DNA of 64,000 bases from positions 56,605,010-56,669,009 of the forward strand of contig OY759266.1 in NCBI GenBank assembly GCA_963662155.1, in the 5' to 3' direction. Made by a program: the position numbers and the translations under genes. The notes beneath the pieces were generated by a model. It saw only the letters and a program-made list of their open reading frames with translations. It made no database searches and was not told the DNA's origin. The stretch is from Lamellibrachia columna. Lineage: Eukaryota > Annelida > Polychaeta > Sabellida > Siboglinidae. Each line of letters opens with the position of its first letter. The first letter of the stretch is position 1. Shown piece after piece: positions 12,301 through 25,479 of this stretch.

Positions 12301-12589
12301 AATTGCTTACTTGCCTTGGTTGAAATAATCAATATGGAGCTCTCAAAATGGTGGTCCATCGCTGACCTATGCCTGTGCTTCTGTGCAGTTTACCAGTCTT
12401 TCATGTCACTTATGGTCCTCTATAACTCTGCCAAAAGAATGATATAATTTCCATCTAATGTCTTGCTAGCCTTATTCAGCATAATGGGCCATTACCTGGA
12501 AAGTTATGCTGTGATTTGAGCAAGACAATATCAATAAACTTGTGAAATGGAAAACTAGTATCTTTCATGAAATGTTTCATTCACCCCTC

Positions 12590-12818
12590 ATTGCCTGTGT
12601 CTTTCGGAAGTGAGACTAAAATTAGTAAGTAAAAGCCATTAGTCCTTTCTACCTAGCATTTATGTCAGGGGAAATAAAAGATCCCATGCAGGGAAATGGA
12701 AAACTCCTGCCGTTGACTTACTAACTCTAGAGAAGGAAAACTCTGAAAAACCACTCCTATGTAAGGCCTAGACAGGGCTATTTGGAGTTGAATGTCATAA
12801 GTAAGTCATAAGTAAGTG
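12590..12818 (+). mobile_element. possible SINE-like segment (weak)
   Basis: The words CTTTCGGAAGTGAGACTAAA and AAAAGATCCCATGCAGG resemble body sequences widespread in animal SINEs, and the segment ends in two copies of the 11-bp unit GTCATAAGTAA at 12795-12816, as SINE tails often do. No second copy is in the window and no A/B box was established. Confidence 0.2.
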
Positions 12819-15182
12819 CATTGTCAGCACAACAGTGCTCTGCCCCTTGCAAACTTTGCTGCTGGCCTCCCCAGTCTATTTGCTGATGTCAGAATCACTG
12901 GTGAGAACACTGGTGCTATCAGCTGAGACATGTCACAAGGCAGACCAAACCACAGCTTCTGATTCACCAATGTAACATATACACACACTACAATATCAAC
13001 ACATTTATAATATCATGTCAGATACTCCGCTATATTACATGTTAATATATTTACATTTTTTTGTTTCATATTTCCTCTAACTTAATCATTATGACATCAA
13101 TATGCCATTAAACAGGTTAATTAAGTAACACGAACCTGACACACTACCACACGACTACAGTACGGTGAATTCCAACAAAAGTGTATTTGTCCTAAATAAA
13201 TAAACCCAATATTTAGGCATAGTGCTTACTTCTAACACCCTCATTGTGTTGTAGTGGCATTGAAAGGATTTAATGTAATATAAAAACAATAAAAATATTG
13301 GTGTGGGGTTTTCAGAATGTTGTCAACTTTGTAGGAAGTATTGTTTAAATACCTTTAAACATATCTTTCACAAGCTGCAAATAGTGCTGTATTACCTATG
13401 AAATCTATAAATGAATGATTGATTGGGATAGAGGTATTGTCCTTTAATCCATATTCCCTCCCCTTAGACAAAAGTGTTGGTTAGTTTTGAAGCCAACACC
13501 TTGCTGACTGGGTTGTGTTGTATTGCTCTAACATTAATACCATGGTTAAACCATGAACAAATGGCAAGTTGCAATGGTTCATCACATGACACAAAGTCAC
13601 TCTAATCACACGGCCATAAGTGTACTCATTGTGGTTATGCATACACTGTGACCTCAGATGAAGAACCATTGGCAAAGAGATGAGTGTATGTGGAAAGCGT
13701 GATGTTGGATGTCTCTCACTGCTATCTGACACTGAAGTGATACTGCATCCTTCCATTTCAGGTGAAGCAGTTGATTCCCTGCACAGTGGCAGAGAAAGAC
13801 TCAATCTCCCTTCCATTAGACAGGAGCCTATAAAGTCTGTCTTGATGGTGCCTCTGTCGTGACACCTCAATAATTGAAAAAGACATCCAGTGAAATAAAG
13901 AAGCACAAAATCCCCAAATGCTAGACAATACCAGCAACTATTTACCATGGCACGGACAAACGAAGCAGATGGCTAGGGAAGTTGAGTGAATCACTGCAGG
14001 GGTATTCCTATCTGTGTGGTGTATCTGTGTCAGACACCAGGACCGTTTGGTGGCATATTTCTCAGAAGTACCCATACATCTTGTGACTGACTCCTCCATA
14101 TATAGCATCCAGTGAAGCTGAGAGAGGATGGAACTACATCAGTAAGTGGTCTGACAACTACCTGTCAACAAACTTGAAGAGACGCTGAGAGCTGCAACAC
14201 TCTGTGAGGCAAGAGGAACACATGTTGGCCTGTCAGTTTCACTTTGGCAGCTTTCACAATCTCTAGATTGATCCATGAATATCACTTTCAACACCTGCTA
14301 ATTCCGAGTAGTCTGTCTGTCAGTGTGTTGGCCTGTCTTTTCATTAGTTGTCAGCTAGGAGATGTCAGCTGCAGTTTGTCAGAGTTCACAGGCAACCTGT
14401 GGTTTATCAGGACTTGCTGGGCCTGCCAGCACTCTTCCATGAACCCACTCACACACATGGGCCAGAGAGAGGCTTCCCCCAGGCAAACCCTTCATCACAA
14501 GCCACAAGCGCAACATAAACTCTTTGGAAATCTGCCATTTTTTTCCCACAAGCATTCCTTGCTTGGAAACTGTATCTTGTTTGGTAATATATGTGCTGGG
14601 ATTAGAGTGGCATATCGGCTTCACATCCCCAACCTGGCTGAGAACAGTTTATGGATGAACTGGTGGGAAGAGATAACGGAATACCAGTTGATAGGTTCGT
14701 GTAAACAGCATAAACAAAGCTGGGTAGTTATGCCATGAATACTGCGTAGGTGCAGTGCGGTAATTGCCTGCAACTGTTTCGTGCTTTTCAACATGGCTCT
14801 GAAGTGGCTCTTCAGGAGAAATTCATCATAGATGAAGTCAGCTGCTTGTATCATGATAGATGTGCCAAGAACTTGCCCAGGAGTAGGAGGAAGATAAATG
14901 CTTGCATGTGGGTGTATTACTGTTTGGATGTAACCACACACATCTATTTCCTTGGCAGAAGCCACAGTTGCATCAGATGCAGTATTTTCACTATTGCAGT
15001 TGGGCAAATACACATTTTTACTTCTGTTGAATCTGTTCTATCTCCTTGCTCTCTTTCTGATGGTTGTACTGCTGCCCCGCCCCAACTGTTATCCCTTTCC
15101 ACTTCTCCCTATCGGCAGCCTTCTCCCTCGACCTGTCTTCCTCCCTACCCTTCCGTCCTTTCTTTCATACATCCCTCTTCAG
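12819..15182. other. single-copy DNA, no gene recognised
   Basis: Several overlapping open frames on both strands (13481-13948 minus; 14244-14738 plus; 14621-15013 minus; 14750-15205 plus) have no recognisable domain, and open frames occur on both strands at once, so I treat them as chance. Confidence 0.45.
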
Positions 15183-15457
15183 CAGTGGATCCAAGGGGGC
15201 CTTAAGACCCCCCTAGGCCATGGAGGGGAGTCTTAGAACCCCCTTGTGTCCATGGCAAATATTATGGTAAAGGAACACATATATAAGCCTACATTGGAAC
15301 TAGTCTCAATGTAAAGACTGAAGTATTAGCAGTCGGCTAATATTAACTCTTATGTAAGTAGAATAACACGTCTCCCCCCCCCCGCATTCGTCAGTAGAAT
15401 GACATATGACTATGACTGACTGAGACCCCCCTGCCAACAAGCCTAGATCTGCCCCTG
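15183..15457. mobile_element. possible non-autonomous DNA transposon (MITE-like)
   Basis: The left end CAGTGGATCCAAGGGGGCC and the right end GCCTAGATCTGCCCCTG are imperfect inverted repeats of the CAGGGGCAGATCTAGG kind, with C-runs just inside (about 15205-15213 and 15425-15431). Length about 275 bp. No clean target-site duplication was found, so the boundaries are uncertain. Confidence 0.35.
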
Positions 15458-17236
15458 CTTCTTTACATGTTCCTGAATGTCTGACCAATACTCACATTTG
15501 TGTGCTCAGCTGCAGGTTTGAAAAGCTGCCAGAGCTCTACATTCTGAATTGCTGATTTAAGTAGACTGATAATATAGTTAGTAGGAAATATGGGGCAATC
15601 CAGACATTCCACTAAAACCCTGTGCATGGAACGTTACTTACTAGACCAAACCCTAACAAAGTGCTAATAGAGAATCCATACACGAAGTCCCAAAACTCTG
15701 ACGCACATTGGCTGATTGGTACTGGCAGCAAGCCGGTGTCTAAAAGTGTCCCAGTGTATGATGGGTAAACTGAAGTGACAAATAGCGACTGTCGGACCTA
15801 ACGCAAACAGATACTGCCATTAGATGTCACTAATCAACAAATTGCTTTTTATTGAAGGCAACCAACCTGAATTTACATCTGAGCTTTTTGACCTGTTTTA
15901 ATGGAGTCCCTCAGCAAATGCGATCATGGCAACTTCGTTATCTTCAACAAAGCCAGTCAGGGACAATGTGATTCTACATAGAAGACGCTGATGCACTTTT
16001 GTGGCATGAGAGAGTGGATCAGATTGTTAGCGTGATGATAGTCAGGGATGTGACAGGCAAAACGCTTCAAGTCTGGCGCACTGAATTATTAATAAGGAAA
16101 ACATTACTTTCATGTAATTAATAAAGCAAAAACCCTACTACTGAAATAATTAAGGTTCAAATTTAATTCACATCTGCAGAAAAAAATTCATATTGAATGT
16201 CCATTTTAAAATAAAATAATAATTGTAATCATACACCTATTTTTAAATATGATTTGCATTTGAGGACAACTGAGTGTATATTGTTTAAGCAGGTTATTGT
16301 CTGCAAACAAGTCCAGTGCAGTAACAAAAGAAAACCTCATAAAAACATCCACACCTTTGAGATAAAACCGAGCAGTACCATGGTTTCAGGGTCTGTTCTG
16401 GACTGTTTGATACAAAGGGGGGCCGTCTGAACACAAGCAAGTATCCTGAGCTTTATTTCCAGGGCTTCCCCCTTGGTGTGGATGGGAGGAGACTGGGTTA
16501 ATTGCCGGGGTGAGGGGTTAATGAGGCAGTCACAGCAATTACTGGGGAATGGGTGTATGGAAACCACCTCCAAAAGGGAAGGGACAACCCCAACAGGGAA
16601 CGGACAATGCTGACAGAAGTCTGTTGACTGAAGGCTGCCGACTAAAGGCAGCTGACAAAAGCATGCTGACTAAAGCCTGCTGGGTAAGCCTGCTGACTAG
16701 TCCCTAGTCTCTGGACTGTCCATACCACATGAAGTAGCAATGACCATTGGTCACTCATATGTGACCATTGGTCACTCATCAATGTTTCAAGTCTATCACA
16801 TGGTCAGTGTAAGTGGTCAGTGGTCCCACTCAATCACATGTGCTGATGTCCACTCCACCCCTCCTGTCACAGACATCTGACCCACCTAAGAATGAGCAAG
16901 TCTTCCTCAGGAACACAGGAAGTCTCCCCTCCCACACTGGTGGCTAGGGACTCAGAGAAGCATAACAAGCATTGTTTTGACAAGTTCGATTAATTTGCTA
17001 TCAAGAGGTCAGCCCAAGTGTCAGGGCCCGTTAGGCAGCCTAGTTGCACACTGTCATTGGTAATCAACCAGCCAATCAGCTTCCTAATAGCCCTTCAGCT
17101 CTGCTCTGCCCCAACAGTCCTTTACTCAAGTATCTGTTATGCAACTTGGAACTGCATTAATGGCTCTTCCTTCCTATGTAAATTAAATTTTTGGCTCATC
17201 TCATTTTAGAATCATTTCAAACAAAACCAAACCTAT
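15458..17236. other. single-copy DNA with small decayed repeats
   Basis: No gene is seen. 16600-16705 is a strongly decayed repeat of about 20 bp (CTGACTAAAGCCTGCTG-like words). 16741-16780 holds two copies of a 21-bp unit, TGACCATTGGTCACTCATAT plus one base. Confidence 0.5.
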
Positions 17237-17616
17237 TTAGTATCCACTACAACATGCTGGCTCTAGTATCCATTATAACATGCTATCTCTAGTATCCACT
17301 ATAAAATGCTAGCTCTAGTATCCACTATAACATGCTAGCTCTAGTGTCCACTATAACATGCTAGTGTCCACTATAACATGCTAGCTCTAGTATCCACTAT
17401 AACATGCTAGCTCTAGTGTCCACTATAACATGCTATCTCTAGTATCCACTATAACATGCTAGCTCTAGTGTCCACTATAACATGCTAGCTCTAGTGTCCA
17501 CTATAACAAGCTAGCTCTAGTGTCCACTATAACATGCTAGCTCTAGTGTCCACTATAACATGCTATCTCTAGTATCCACTATAACATGCTAACTCTAGTG
17601 TCCACTAACATGCTAA
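17237..17616. repeat. 26-bp minisatellite, about 14-15 copies
   Basis: The unit is CTAGCTCTAGTGTCCACTAT followed by AACATG. One copy near 17355-17375 has lost the GCTCTA part. GTGTCC/GTATCC and GCTAGCT/GCTATCT variants are interspersed. Confidence 0.95.
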
Positions 17617-19735
17617 CTCATTTGTGCTGATGTGTTATTGAGTTTTGATGAAATCGTATGACAAACTATTAATTTAAATATCTTTTATTAAACCATCTGT
17701 GCATAATACTTAAACTATTTAACTACTACATATATTAACATAAATTAACTTAGCCACACAATATGACAGTATGTTGACAACTAACCTTCACACCAGAGGG
17801 CAGTGTTTCATGCTAGACAACCAAGTCCACCTGGGAACCCTAAAATAACACAAAGGAGAAATGTAAATTTGTACATAATATTTTACGAAGAATGTTGCGT
17901 AATGGTAGTGAACAAAAATCACTAAAATGTGAAGTACAAGTTTTGTGATGTCTGACTCAGCGTTAATGCAATGCTGGATCACTGCGAAGGCTGCACATTG
18001 ACTATGAAATCATGATTAATGGCCTAAGTTATTTTTCATCCCAAGCGACAAGCAACATTTTAAAATGTCTCGTTAATCTTCAATATTACAGTGCACATGG
18101 TTAGTGACTATGCAGCAACGTCTTGTTGTAACTGGTCCCAAGAATAACAGTCAGCCCTGTCTGGCTCAGCATCTAGGATCAGAATCGTGGGTCTGCACCT
18201 ACACTCTATTTTATTGAGAATGTTCTATCCAAACCAGAAATCACTACTGAGCCATTGAGACACCTCCCCCTCATCCACTGGCAACTGTTACGATGTATAA
18301 CCATCACATCATTCTAAGGCCAGATAAAGTAAGAAATCATAGAAGGGGAATATGGGGAAAACTGATCCACCTGACAAAGTGGCACTGGGCATCACCATTC
18401 AAAAACATCAGAAACAATGCACTTGGCATCAGTTAGTAGTGCACTAATACTGCACCATATACAGAAGCACTAGACATAAAGTACTACAACCACACTATAC
18501 AAAGTGTATTAATGTTGCACTGTACAAAGTGGCACCAGACGTACAGCATTGTTGTTGGGTTTACACGAGGCGATGTCAGTGCCACACCGAGTCAGTCTGT
18601 CATACAAAACATCACACAGAGTTATTTGAAGTGAGGGGCTGTGATAGATTATAGATTATAGATGCTGTTGCAACAACATGATTTGTTGGATCGTTTTTTT
18701 GGGAAGCAATCAAGACAGTAATAGAAAGATGGAAACAGGAATACACATATGCATACAGATGATGTCAAACTCAAAACATAAACGTGAAAATATGCAAATA
18801 TGATTGGACACAATCTTTGGACAAAGAATTGACCCAATTTTTTTATTTTTGTAAAAACCAAATTGCATTGCTTTTATTCATGAAAATGTTCAGCAAGTTG
18901 GTAGATAATAATGTCTTCAACTAAGCTGCAAAGTTGGAATGACATTTGTGCCAAGGCAAGAAGCCATGAAAAAGTAGGAGAACCCAAAGAGAAACATTAG
19001 AAGTGTCAGCCTTGAGTTTCTCAACTAACAACTGTAGCAAGATGATTGACAGTCCGTTCTTTAATGATGATGAATCTACATAACTGTCTGTCAGCTCAAA
19101 CTTGTGTTTATTGGTTTACTGTAGAGCTCACCTCATAACTTCACCATGACTCTCATGGTAAACTTTATCTGAGAAGAGGAAAATGATAGCCACAGTGATA
19201 AGTTGTTGTCTATTGCTTGTGAAACACAGATGTGGTCTTTGTTTTTATGCTGTTGCTTGAATTTTTTCACAAGGTCTGTATTGTGGAATTAAGTAAGTAA
19301 TTCATCTAGTGCAAAAACAGCAGCTAAAGAAGATCATGTTTTGCAAAAACATTTTTGTTTTTTCCAAAGCCTTTGCACAAGAACTGCTTGAATGATTTCA
19401 ATCAATTTTGGCACAAATACTCATCCAGTGGATAACAGATGGACGATTAGTTTTAAGCATCACTGGCCATACAGAAAATATGCGTGCATGCACGCATGCA
19501 TGCACGCATGAACATGCACACATGCACACCACATGCATCTTACATCACACTGCAGAACTTTTATCACAAACAAATCACATATGTATGGATATCGTAAATC
19601 AGCCTTGAAAAAAATAAATGGTAAAGGTTAATAGACTAAAATGTCTACCACTAATGCAACCCTGGTTTAACTTAAGTACAGGCAGGTGGTGTGAGACATT
19701 TTGTTGGGTTTACACAAATATCTCTCTCACTAAGG
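17617..19735. other. single-copy AT-rich DNA
   Basis: No gene is recognised. 19480-19529 is a TGCATGCACGCA-rich, mostly alternating purine-pyrimidine stretch. Confidence 0.5.
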
Positions 19736-19825
19736 TACAATACAATACAATACAATACAATACAATACAATACAATACAATACAATACAATACAATACAA
19801 TACAATACAATACAATACAATACAA
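19736..19825. repeat. (TACAA)n microsatellite, 18 copies
   Basis: Eighteen perfect pentanucleotide units. The open frame across it is a by-product. Confidence 0.97.
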
Positions 19826-21465
19826 TAGAACTAAATCCGACAGATGCCATCATAGACTGCAGTCTTTATGAGAGAAACAAGTGACAAGTCTTCAAGGAAA
19901 TGGATCTTCTACAGAGAGTAGCAACCACAAGGAATCAGACTAAAGAGTAGAGTTGTATAATGTACACAGAGTGCATCAACTTAATCTGGTTTACTGTGTT
20001 ATTCTCTGCTACACTGTAACTGCCTGTCACACTGTATGTTGGAGATTGGAATAACATTTAATTGTTATGCAGAAAACATCATAAAGATAAGATAAGTGTT
20101 ATTTTTGGATAGAAACCCATATCATTGCACGAATGAAGTGAATAAAAATAAATATAAAACAAAATATACAGGATTACCGATACAGGATACCATTTCACTT
20201 GCATGCATAAACATTGACGTAATATATACTTCCTCTATGACTGTCCCTGGCTATGTGTGTTGAGAGTAAACTGAGACTACAATGGAGTCACAGAGCAAAC
20301 AAGAGTCATCTGAGCTGTATCAAGTGTCTGTGTATGTTGTCTCAATCATGGTGAGGTAAGCCAACCTGCTCATGAGAAATGCCTTCACAAAATGGTTAGG
20401 TGATTTGTATCCCTCACACCTGTGAATATTATTTATGGCTATGAAGCAATCACGGCTGGTATAACAAGTTATTTCTGTGAAGCATTATGCCTCACATAAA
20501 TTTTTCAAATTGCAAACAATTGAAATATCACTCACAGTTTATTATTATTAGCACGATATGTCACATGATATGTCACATGATATGTCACATGACTGACGAG
20601 AAATAGATGATGATGAAACATAGCTTTTTATGAGAAATACTTAATCTCTTCTGTGCTCTTGGTTGCTATATAAGTTGGTGATTTAAGATCAAATATACAG
20701 AAACCACTGGTGACGCAAGCAGAATGTGATTGTTTTGAGAAAGTACCACAGGAGGCATGTTGCAGTTACGTTCACCAGGTGTGCCCTCATCAGAGGGACA
20801 TTAACATGGTAAAACAGTCCTTTGAGAAAGTGTCCTGCCATAGCAGGTGTCCGCTCATCGGAGGGTCCGTTGAAGGCAGATACTACTGTACCCACAAAAA
20901 GGGTTTTGTTAATCTAATAAAATCAGCAGGTCTAGAAATCAGACATCTCAAAATCCAAATAATGATCTAAAGACAGATTCCAGTTAGTTTGGGCAACATA
21001 TAACGAGCAGCGTCTTCCATATTGTTCCATATGAGAACAAAATTGCAAAATTTGTTGAGAATGTTAGTGCAGGACAGTGACATTAGCAAGGTGTACTCTT
21101 TTCATAAAAACTTAATTGTAATTTGGCGCATATTGTGGAACAGCCTGAATCACTTTCAACATTAAATTCAATTGGAAAATTAATAGCATGCTGCCCCCAA
21201 GCATGCAAGGATGAAAGAGTAAGGAATGCCCAGGCAATATAGCTAATCTAGCGGGAGGGGACATGCACCAAGCTCACCCTGGTGGTAACCTCCAATCCTC
21301 ACTGTCACATGGACTTTGACAACATGTTATAGTTGGTGACTCAGTGGACAAATGACTTGACACTTGCTCAATAACACAGATGACCTCATCAGTGTCAGTG
21401 TCCTTGATGACATCAGCATCACACTGACTCTGACATCATCTACAGTGGAAGAGGCTAGGGCTAGG
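19826..21465. other. single-copy DNA
   Basis: No gene is recognised. 20556-20591 holds three perfect copies of ATATGTCACATG. About 20735-20890 contains two imperfect copies of a segment with CAGGTGT(G/C)C-CTCATC-GAGGG and reads open on both strands, with no protein family visible. Confidence 0.5.
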
Positions 21466-22130
21466 GCTGGAGCTGGGGAAGAGGAGGGATAGACTTTCGA
21501 AGGAGGGACATACTTTCGGAGGAGGTATACACTTGGGGAAGAGGGATAAACTTGGGGAGGAGGGACTGACTTGGGGATGAGGGATATACTTGGGGAGGAG
21601 GGAGTGACTTGACGATGAGGTTTTGACTTGGGGGAGGGATAGACTTGTGGAGGACGGATTGACTTGGGGAGGGATAGACTTGAGGAGAAGGAATTGACTT
21701 GGGGGAGGGACAGACTTGGGGAGGAGGGATAGACTTGGGGAGGAGGGATTGACATGGGGAGGAGGGATTGACTTGGGGGAGGAGGGATAGATTTGGGGAG
21801 GAGGGATAGACTTTCGGGAAGGATAGACTTGGGGAGGGATAGACATTCGGAGGAGAGATAGACTTGGGGAGTAGGGGTAGACTTCAGGAGGAGGGACAGA
21901 TTTGGGGAGGGATATACTTGGGGAGGAGGGATAGACTTGGGGAGTAGTGTAAATATGGGAGCTTAGCAGGAGGAATAGGCTTGGGAGAAAATGTAAACCT
22001 GGGGAGGAGGGGCACATCTGTGGGAAGGGGGTTGACCTGGGGAGGAGGGATGGACATTGGGGACAAATGTGATATGCCTGGGAAGGATGGGATAGACCAG
22101 GAGAAGGGAGGGCAGAGAGCAGGTCAGACT
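21466..22130. repeat. degenerate 19-20 bp purine-rich minisatellite
   Basis: The unit is GGGAGGAGGGATAGACTTGG with many substitutions and length variants (ACTTTCGG, GGATTGACTTGGG). The minus strand lacks stop codons over long stretches and reads as a Ser/Pro/Lys repeat (PSSPSLSLPKS-like) in two overlapping frames (21327-21755 and 21436-22200). I regard this as repeat-driven, not as a gene. The strong purine/pyrimidine strand bias could form triplex or R-loop structures. Confidence 0.9.
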
Positions 22131-22486
22131 TCCCCCAGTCTGCCTGTGATGTCACTCTTCCAAAGTGACAACTCAAGATGAATGGGAAATGAACAAACAA
22201 ATGTCCATCTGTCCTATTTTATCTGTCCGTCTGTCTGCCTGTCATTCCACCCAGGTCTGTGTGTTTGTCTGTCTGTCACTTACTACAGCTGCTTTCACAA
22301 GAACTGTCAACATGTCACACTGACTGCTTGCTCCCTGGAAGGCATTCACAAGCCCCACCCAGGGCTGTCTGGGACTGTGGGATCACTCTGGGGACTGTGG
22401 GTGGCAGGGACAGGTGGGGAAGCTATCCCAGTAGGGATGACTGATATCACTAGAACAGAGTTCTTGTGTACTCATTGCAGAAGCTT
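22131..22486. other. single-copy DNA with CTGT-rich patch
   Basis: CTGTC/TGTCTGTC-rich words lie at about 22205-22280. No gene is seen. Confidence 0.4.
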
Positions 22487-22604
22487 CCCCATCACTCACC
22501 CCCATCACTCACCCCATCACTCACCCCCCATCACTCACTCCATCACTCACCCCCCATCACTCACCCCATCACTCACCCTCATCACTCATCCCCCATCACT
22601 CACC
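22487..22604. repeat. 13-bp minisatellite, about 9 copies
   Basis: The unit CATCACTCACCCC varies in the number of C residues. Confidence 0.95.
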
Positions 22605-22954
22605 AATATGTCAAACAACAACTCAACAAATATGGACTGCAAAATCTGGCAATATTGCAAAAGCATATATATCTCCCGGCAATCCTAAATCAGTTTTGAT
22701 CAATTACCGTTAAAAATCCTGCTTTAGTAATGTAACAAAATGAATTAAATATGTGGCAGTCATGCCAATGCCTCATTTTGCATTTTGTCAAAATGTCTAA
22801 CATCGATACGATAACCAAACATGTCTACCAATTAATTGTGCTATTACTCATTGAGGATAATTAATTTCCAATTAACCTTTCAACCCAATTTCCCCATCCA
22901 CAAACTTACAACCATGTGTTTTTGGACTTACCCCACTTAACATGATGTATGCAA
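22605..22954. other. AT-rich single-copy DNA
   Basis: No gene or repeat is recognised. Confidence 0.5.
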
Positions 22955-23427
22955 TAGTGGTCACTACCCCTCCAGCAATTAACAGTGGTCACAACCCCTC
23001 CTACAATTAACAGTAGTCACTACCCCTCCAGCAATTAACAGTAGTCACAACCCCTCCAACAATTAACAGTGGTCACTACTCCTCCAACAATTAACAGTGG
23101 TCACTACCCCTCCAGCAATTAACAGTGGTCACAACCCCTCCTACAATTAACAGTAGTCACTACCCCTCCAACAATTAACAGTGGTCACTACCCCTCCAAC
23201 AATTAACAGTGGTCACTACTCCTCCAACAATTAACAGTGGTCACTACCCCTCCTACAATTAACAGTGGTCACTACCCCTCCAACAATTAACAGTGGTCAC
23301 TACCCCTCCAACAATTAACAGTGGTCACTACCCCTCCTACAATTAACAGTTGTCACTACCCATCCAACATTTAACAGTGGTCACTAACCCTCCAACAATT
23401 AGCAGTGGTCATACCCTTCCAACAATT
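22955..23427. repeat. 28-bp minisatellite with five-unit higher-order repeat, about 17 copies
   Basis: The unit is CAGTGGTCACTACCCCTCCA followed by ACAATTAA. The three-unit variant pattern starting TCACTACCCCTCCAGC at 22961 recurs at 23101, exactly 140 bp (five units) later, which shows segmental duplication within the array. Confidence 0.95.
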
Positions 23428-23656
23428 CACAAAGCAAATCTACACTGGTCGACAAGTGTTGTGACATGCTAAGGAGGTGTGCTGGTCAATCAAAACATCC
23501 TTTTTTCATTTTGTAGTAAATTATTCAGAAATACATGTGGCCTAAGAACATTAAATAAAATGAGTGCTTTGGGATATGCATGTAGTTTTATTTGTTTGTT
23601 CTTGCACCTGCAATCGATAAAACAATCATTAATAAAAAGAGGATATGACTGCTGTC

Positions 23657-23775
23657 TTTAATTTATAAATACCGCTTTAAAAACAATTTAATTTATAAAT
23701 ACTGCTTTAAAACAATTTAATTTACAAATAATGCTTTAAAAACAATTTCATTTATAAATACTGCTTTAAAAACAT
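23657..23775. repeat. 30-bp AT-rich minisatellite, about 4 copies
   Basis: The unit is TTTAATTTATAAATACTGCT followed by TTAAAAACAA; the first repeat step is 30 bp and later copies vary by 1-2 bases. Confidence 0.9.
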
Positions 23776-24439
23776 TACATGATGCTCAACCGAACACACA
23801 ACCCACCATAACTCCCATCCAGCATTATGTAATTGTTGACCAAGTTCCAAAGCATCTGTCAATTCAATTTGTCTGAATTATTTCACCAAAAGGGGGCGCT
23901 GTGAGCAATATTGCAATAATGACCAATCACTGACACTCAATGTGTGTGTGTGTCCGCTGGTCAAGTACTTGTGCCATCTGGCCAGGTAAACAAGTATGGC
24001 CGCTTAAAAGTTTGATGTTGTGGAGATACAGGTTTGGAAAAACATTGAGAAACAAATCCGGGATTATTTCTGATCCAGTGTCTTATCACGGTTATCCAGA
24101 TTAATTTGTTTGTAGTTTCATTTCACATGTGCTCTGCTAACAATGTGTTTGTTTATGGTGATTCTGTGCATGCCATATGTGCTAAACATACATCTTTGTT
24201 GAGGCTTGCAAGCACATGTCTGTACATGTATTCGAATGTGTGTGCGTGTGCATGCACACACGCATGTGGATGAGTAGGCGCACATATCAGCAGGGGTTGA
24301 TCCCAGGAGCAATGTTGTGTTTCATATGAAGCCCTTTCATGGTAGAAAATTTCAATGTCCAATGGCCTTTTTAAACATTGAAAGCTGTATTAATAGCAAT
24401 GCTGAACAGAAATCAGAAAATTCCAAGTAATTTTTAAAA
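23776..24439. other. single-copy DNA
   Basis: No gene is seen. 24236-24266 is a GTGTGCATGCACACAC-type alternating purine-pyrimidine patch. Confidence 0.5.
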
Positions 24440-24562
24440 AGATTGCCATTGACAGCTACAAGCCCCAGATGACTAGTGGACAAGGAAGCCACTGGCTTAT
24501 CAAGAGTCTAATACTTTTTCATCTTTGTGTAACCCGCCCTATATATCAGATATTTGTCAAAT
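24440..24562 (-). mobile_element. orphan 3' end of the CR1-like LINE
   Basis: AGATTGCCATT, AGTGGACAAGGAAGCCACTGG, CTTATCAAGAGTC and GTAACCCGCCCT occur in the same order as the complement of the 3' UTR and stop region of copies B and C (7017-7130 and 37175-37290). Only about 120 bp is left, with many substitutions. It is a very short old insertion or a SINE sharing the tail. Confidence 0.75.
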
Positions 24563-24660
24563 TATCTCAATAACATTTATATCATCAGAATGCCTTTGCA
24601 CACAAAAAATTGCAAATACGTAAATTTGAATGAATTTTAAATAAAACAGAACTGTTTCAC

Positions 24661-24742
24661 ATCTTCAATACTAGCAGTATCTTCAATACTAGCAGTATCT
24701 TCAATACTAGCAGTATCTTCAATACTAGCAGTATATTCAATA
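24661..24742. repeat. 18-bp minisatellite, about 4.5 copies
   Basis: The unit CTTCAATACTAGCAGTAT is repeated four times perfectly, then decays. Confidence 0.95.
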
Positions 24743-25191
24743 TCTAGGAACTGGCAAATGGGGCCAAAGGGGGGCCAAACTTAGTCACCCATTAGTTTAT
24801 CATGCTACCATGTATGAAAAACTTGCCTCAGCCCTAAATACTCCACTGGACCACACAGTAGACACAGACTGAACACACCCTCCCAGGACCAGTAAACAAT
24901 GGAAGAACAACCTGCTCCACCTAAACCTATCCAACCATGTGTTTAGTGTAATCTACTTGAATCACTAACTAGCTAATCCTGGGCACAACATGTCTCTTTG
25001 GAGCCATAAGTCGCAGGTAATCCATAGCCGCAGAATCTGGACATAACTCTGGACCTGGCAGCTTCCTTCTGGGAATGTCTGAGGAAACTCTCTACCAAGA
25101 TGAAAAGCACACACAAGTTTACTCATTGCAGAGATGACATGTAAATGTTATGAAATCTTTCTATATTACTGTTTATGTATAATTACAGGTA
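24743..25191. other. single-copy DNA
   Basis: No gene or repeat is recognised. Confidence 0.5.
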
Positions 25192-25479
25192 GTTGTTGTT
25201 TCTCTCCCCTCTTTATCCCTGTAGTCTGGGGTGAGGCTGGCACCGATATATAGGTTGTTGAATTTTGTTCCCCTTCTTCTTCTTCATCACTAGTCCCGTT
25301 TCACTGCCATCTCCACCAATCATCTCCACTCCCCTCTATCCCTCGCCCTCACTGTCCACTCCACTCCCACTCCTGCCAAATCTCTCTTCACACAGTCCTC
25401 CCATCTCAGTCTCAGTCTTCCTCTTCTCTTTGTACTTGCTTTCCTGTTGATCACGTCCACTACTGCGAGGAATAAGTGG

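Noticed and set aside
14244..14738. 164-codon open frame as a gene
   Set aside because: Composition and overlapping opposite-strand frames look like chance; no family recognised.
20710..20970. 86-codon Cys-containing frame as a small secreted protein
   Set aside because: The opposite strand is open too, there is no signal peptide, and the region is a decayed duplication.
21436..22200. 254-codon Ser/Pro-rich protein on the minus strand
   Set aside because: Open in more than one frame, follows a degenerate purine minisatellite, and has no non-repeat coding part.
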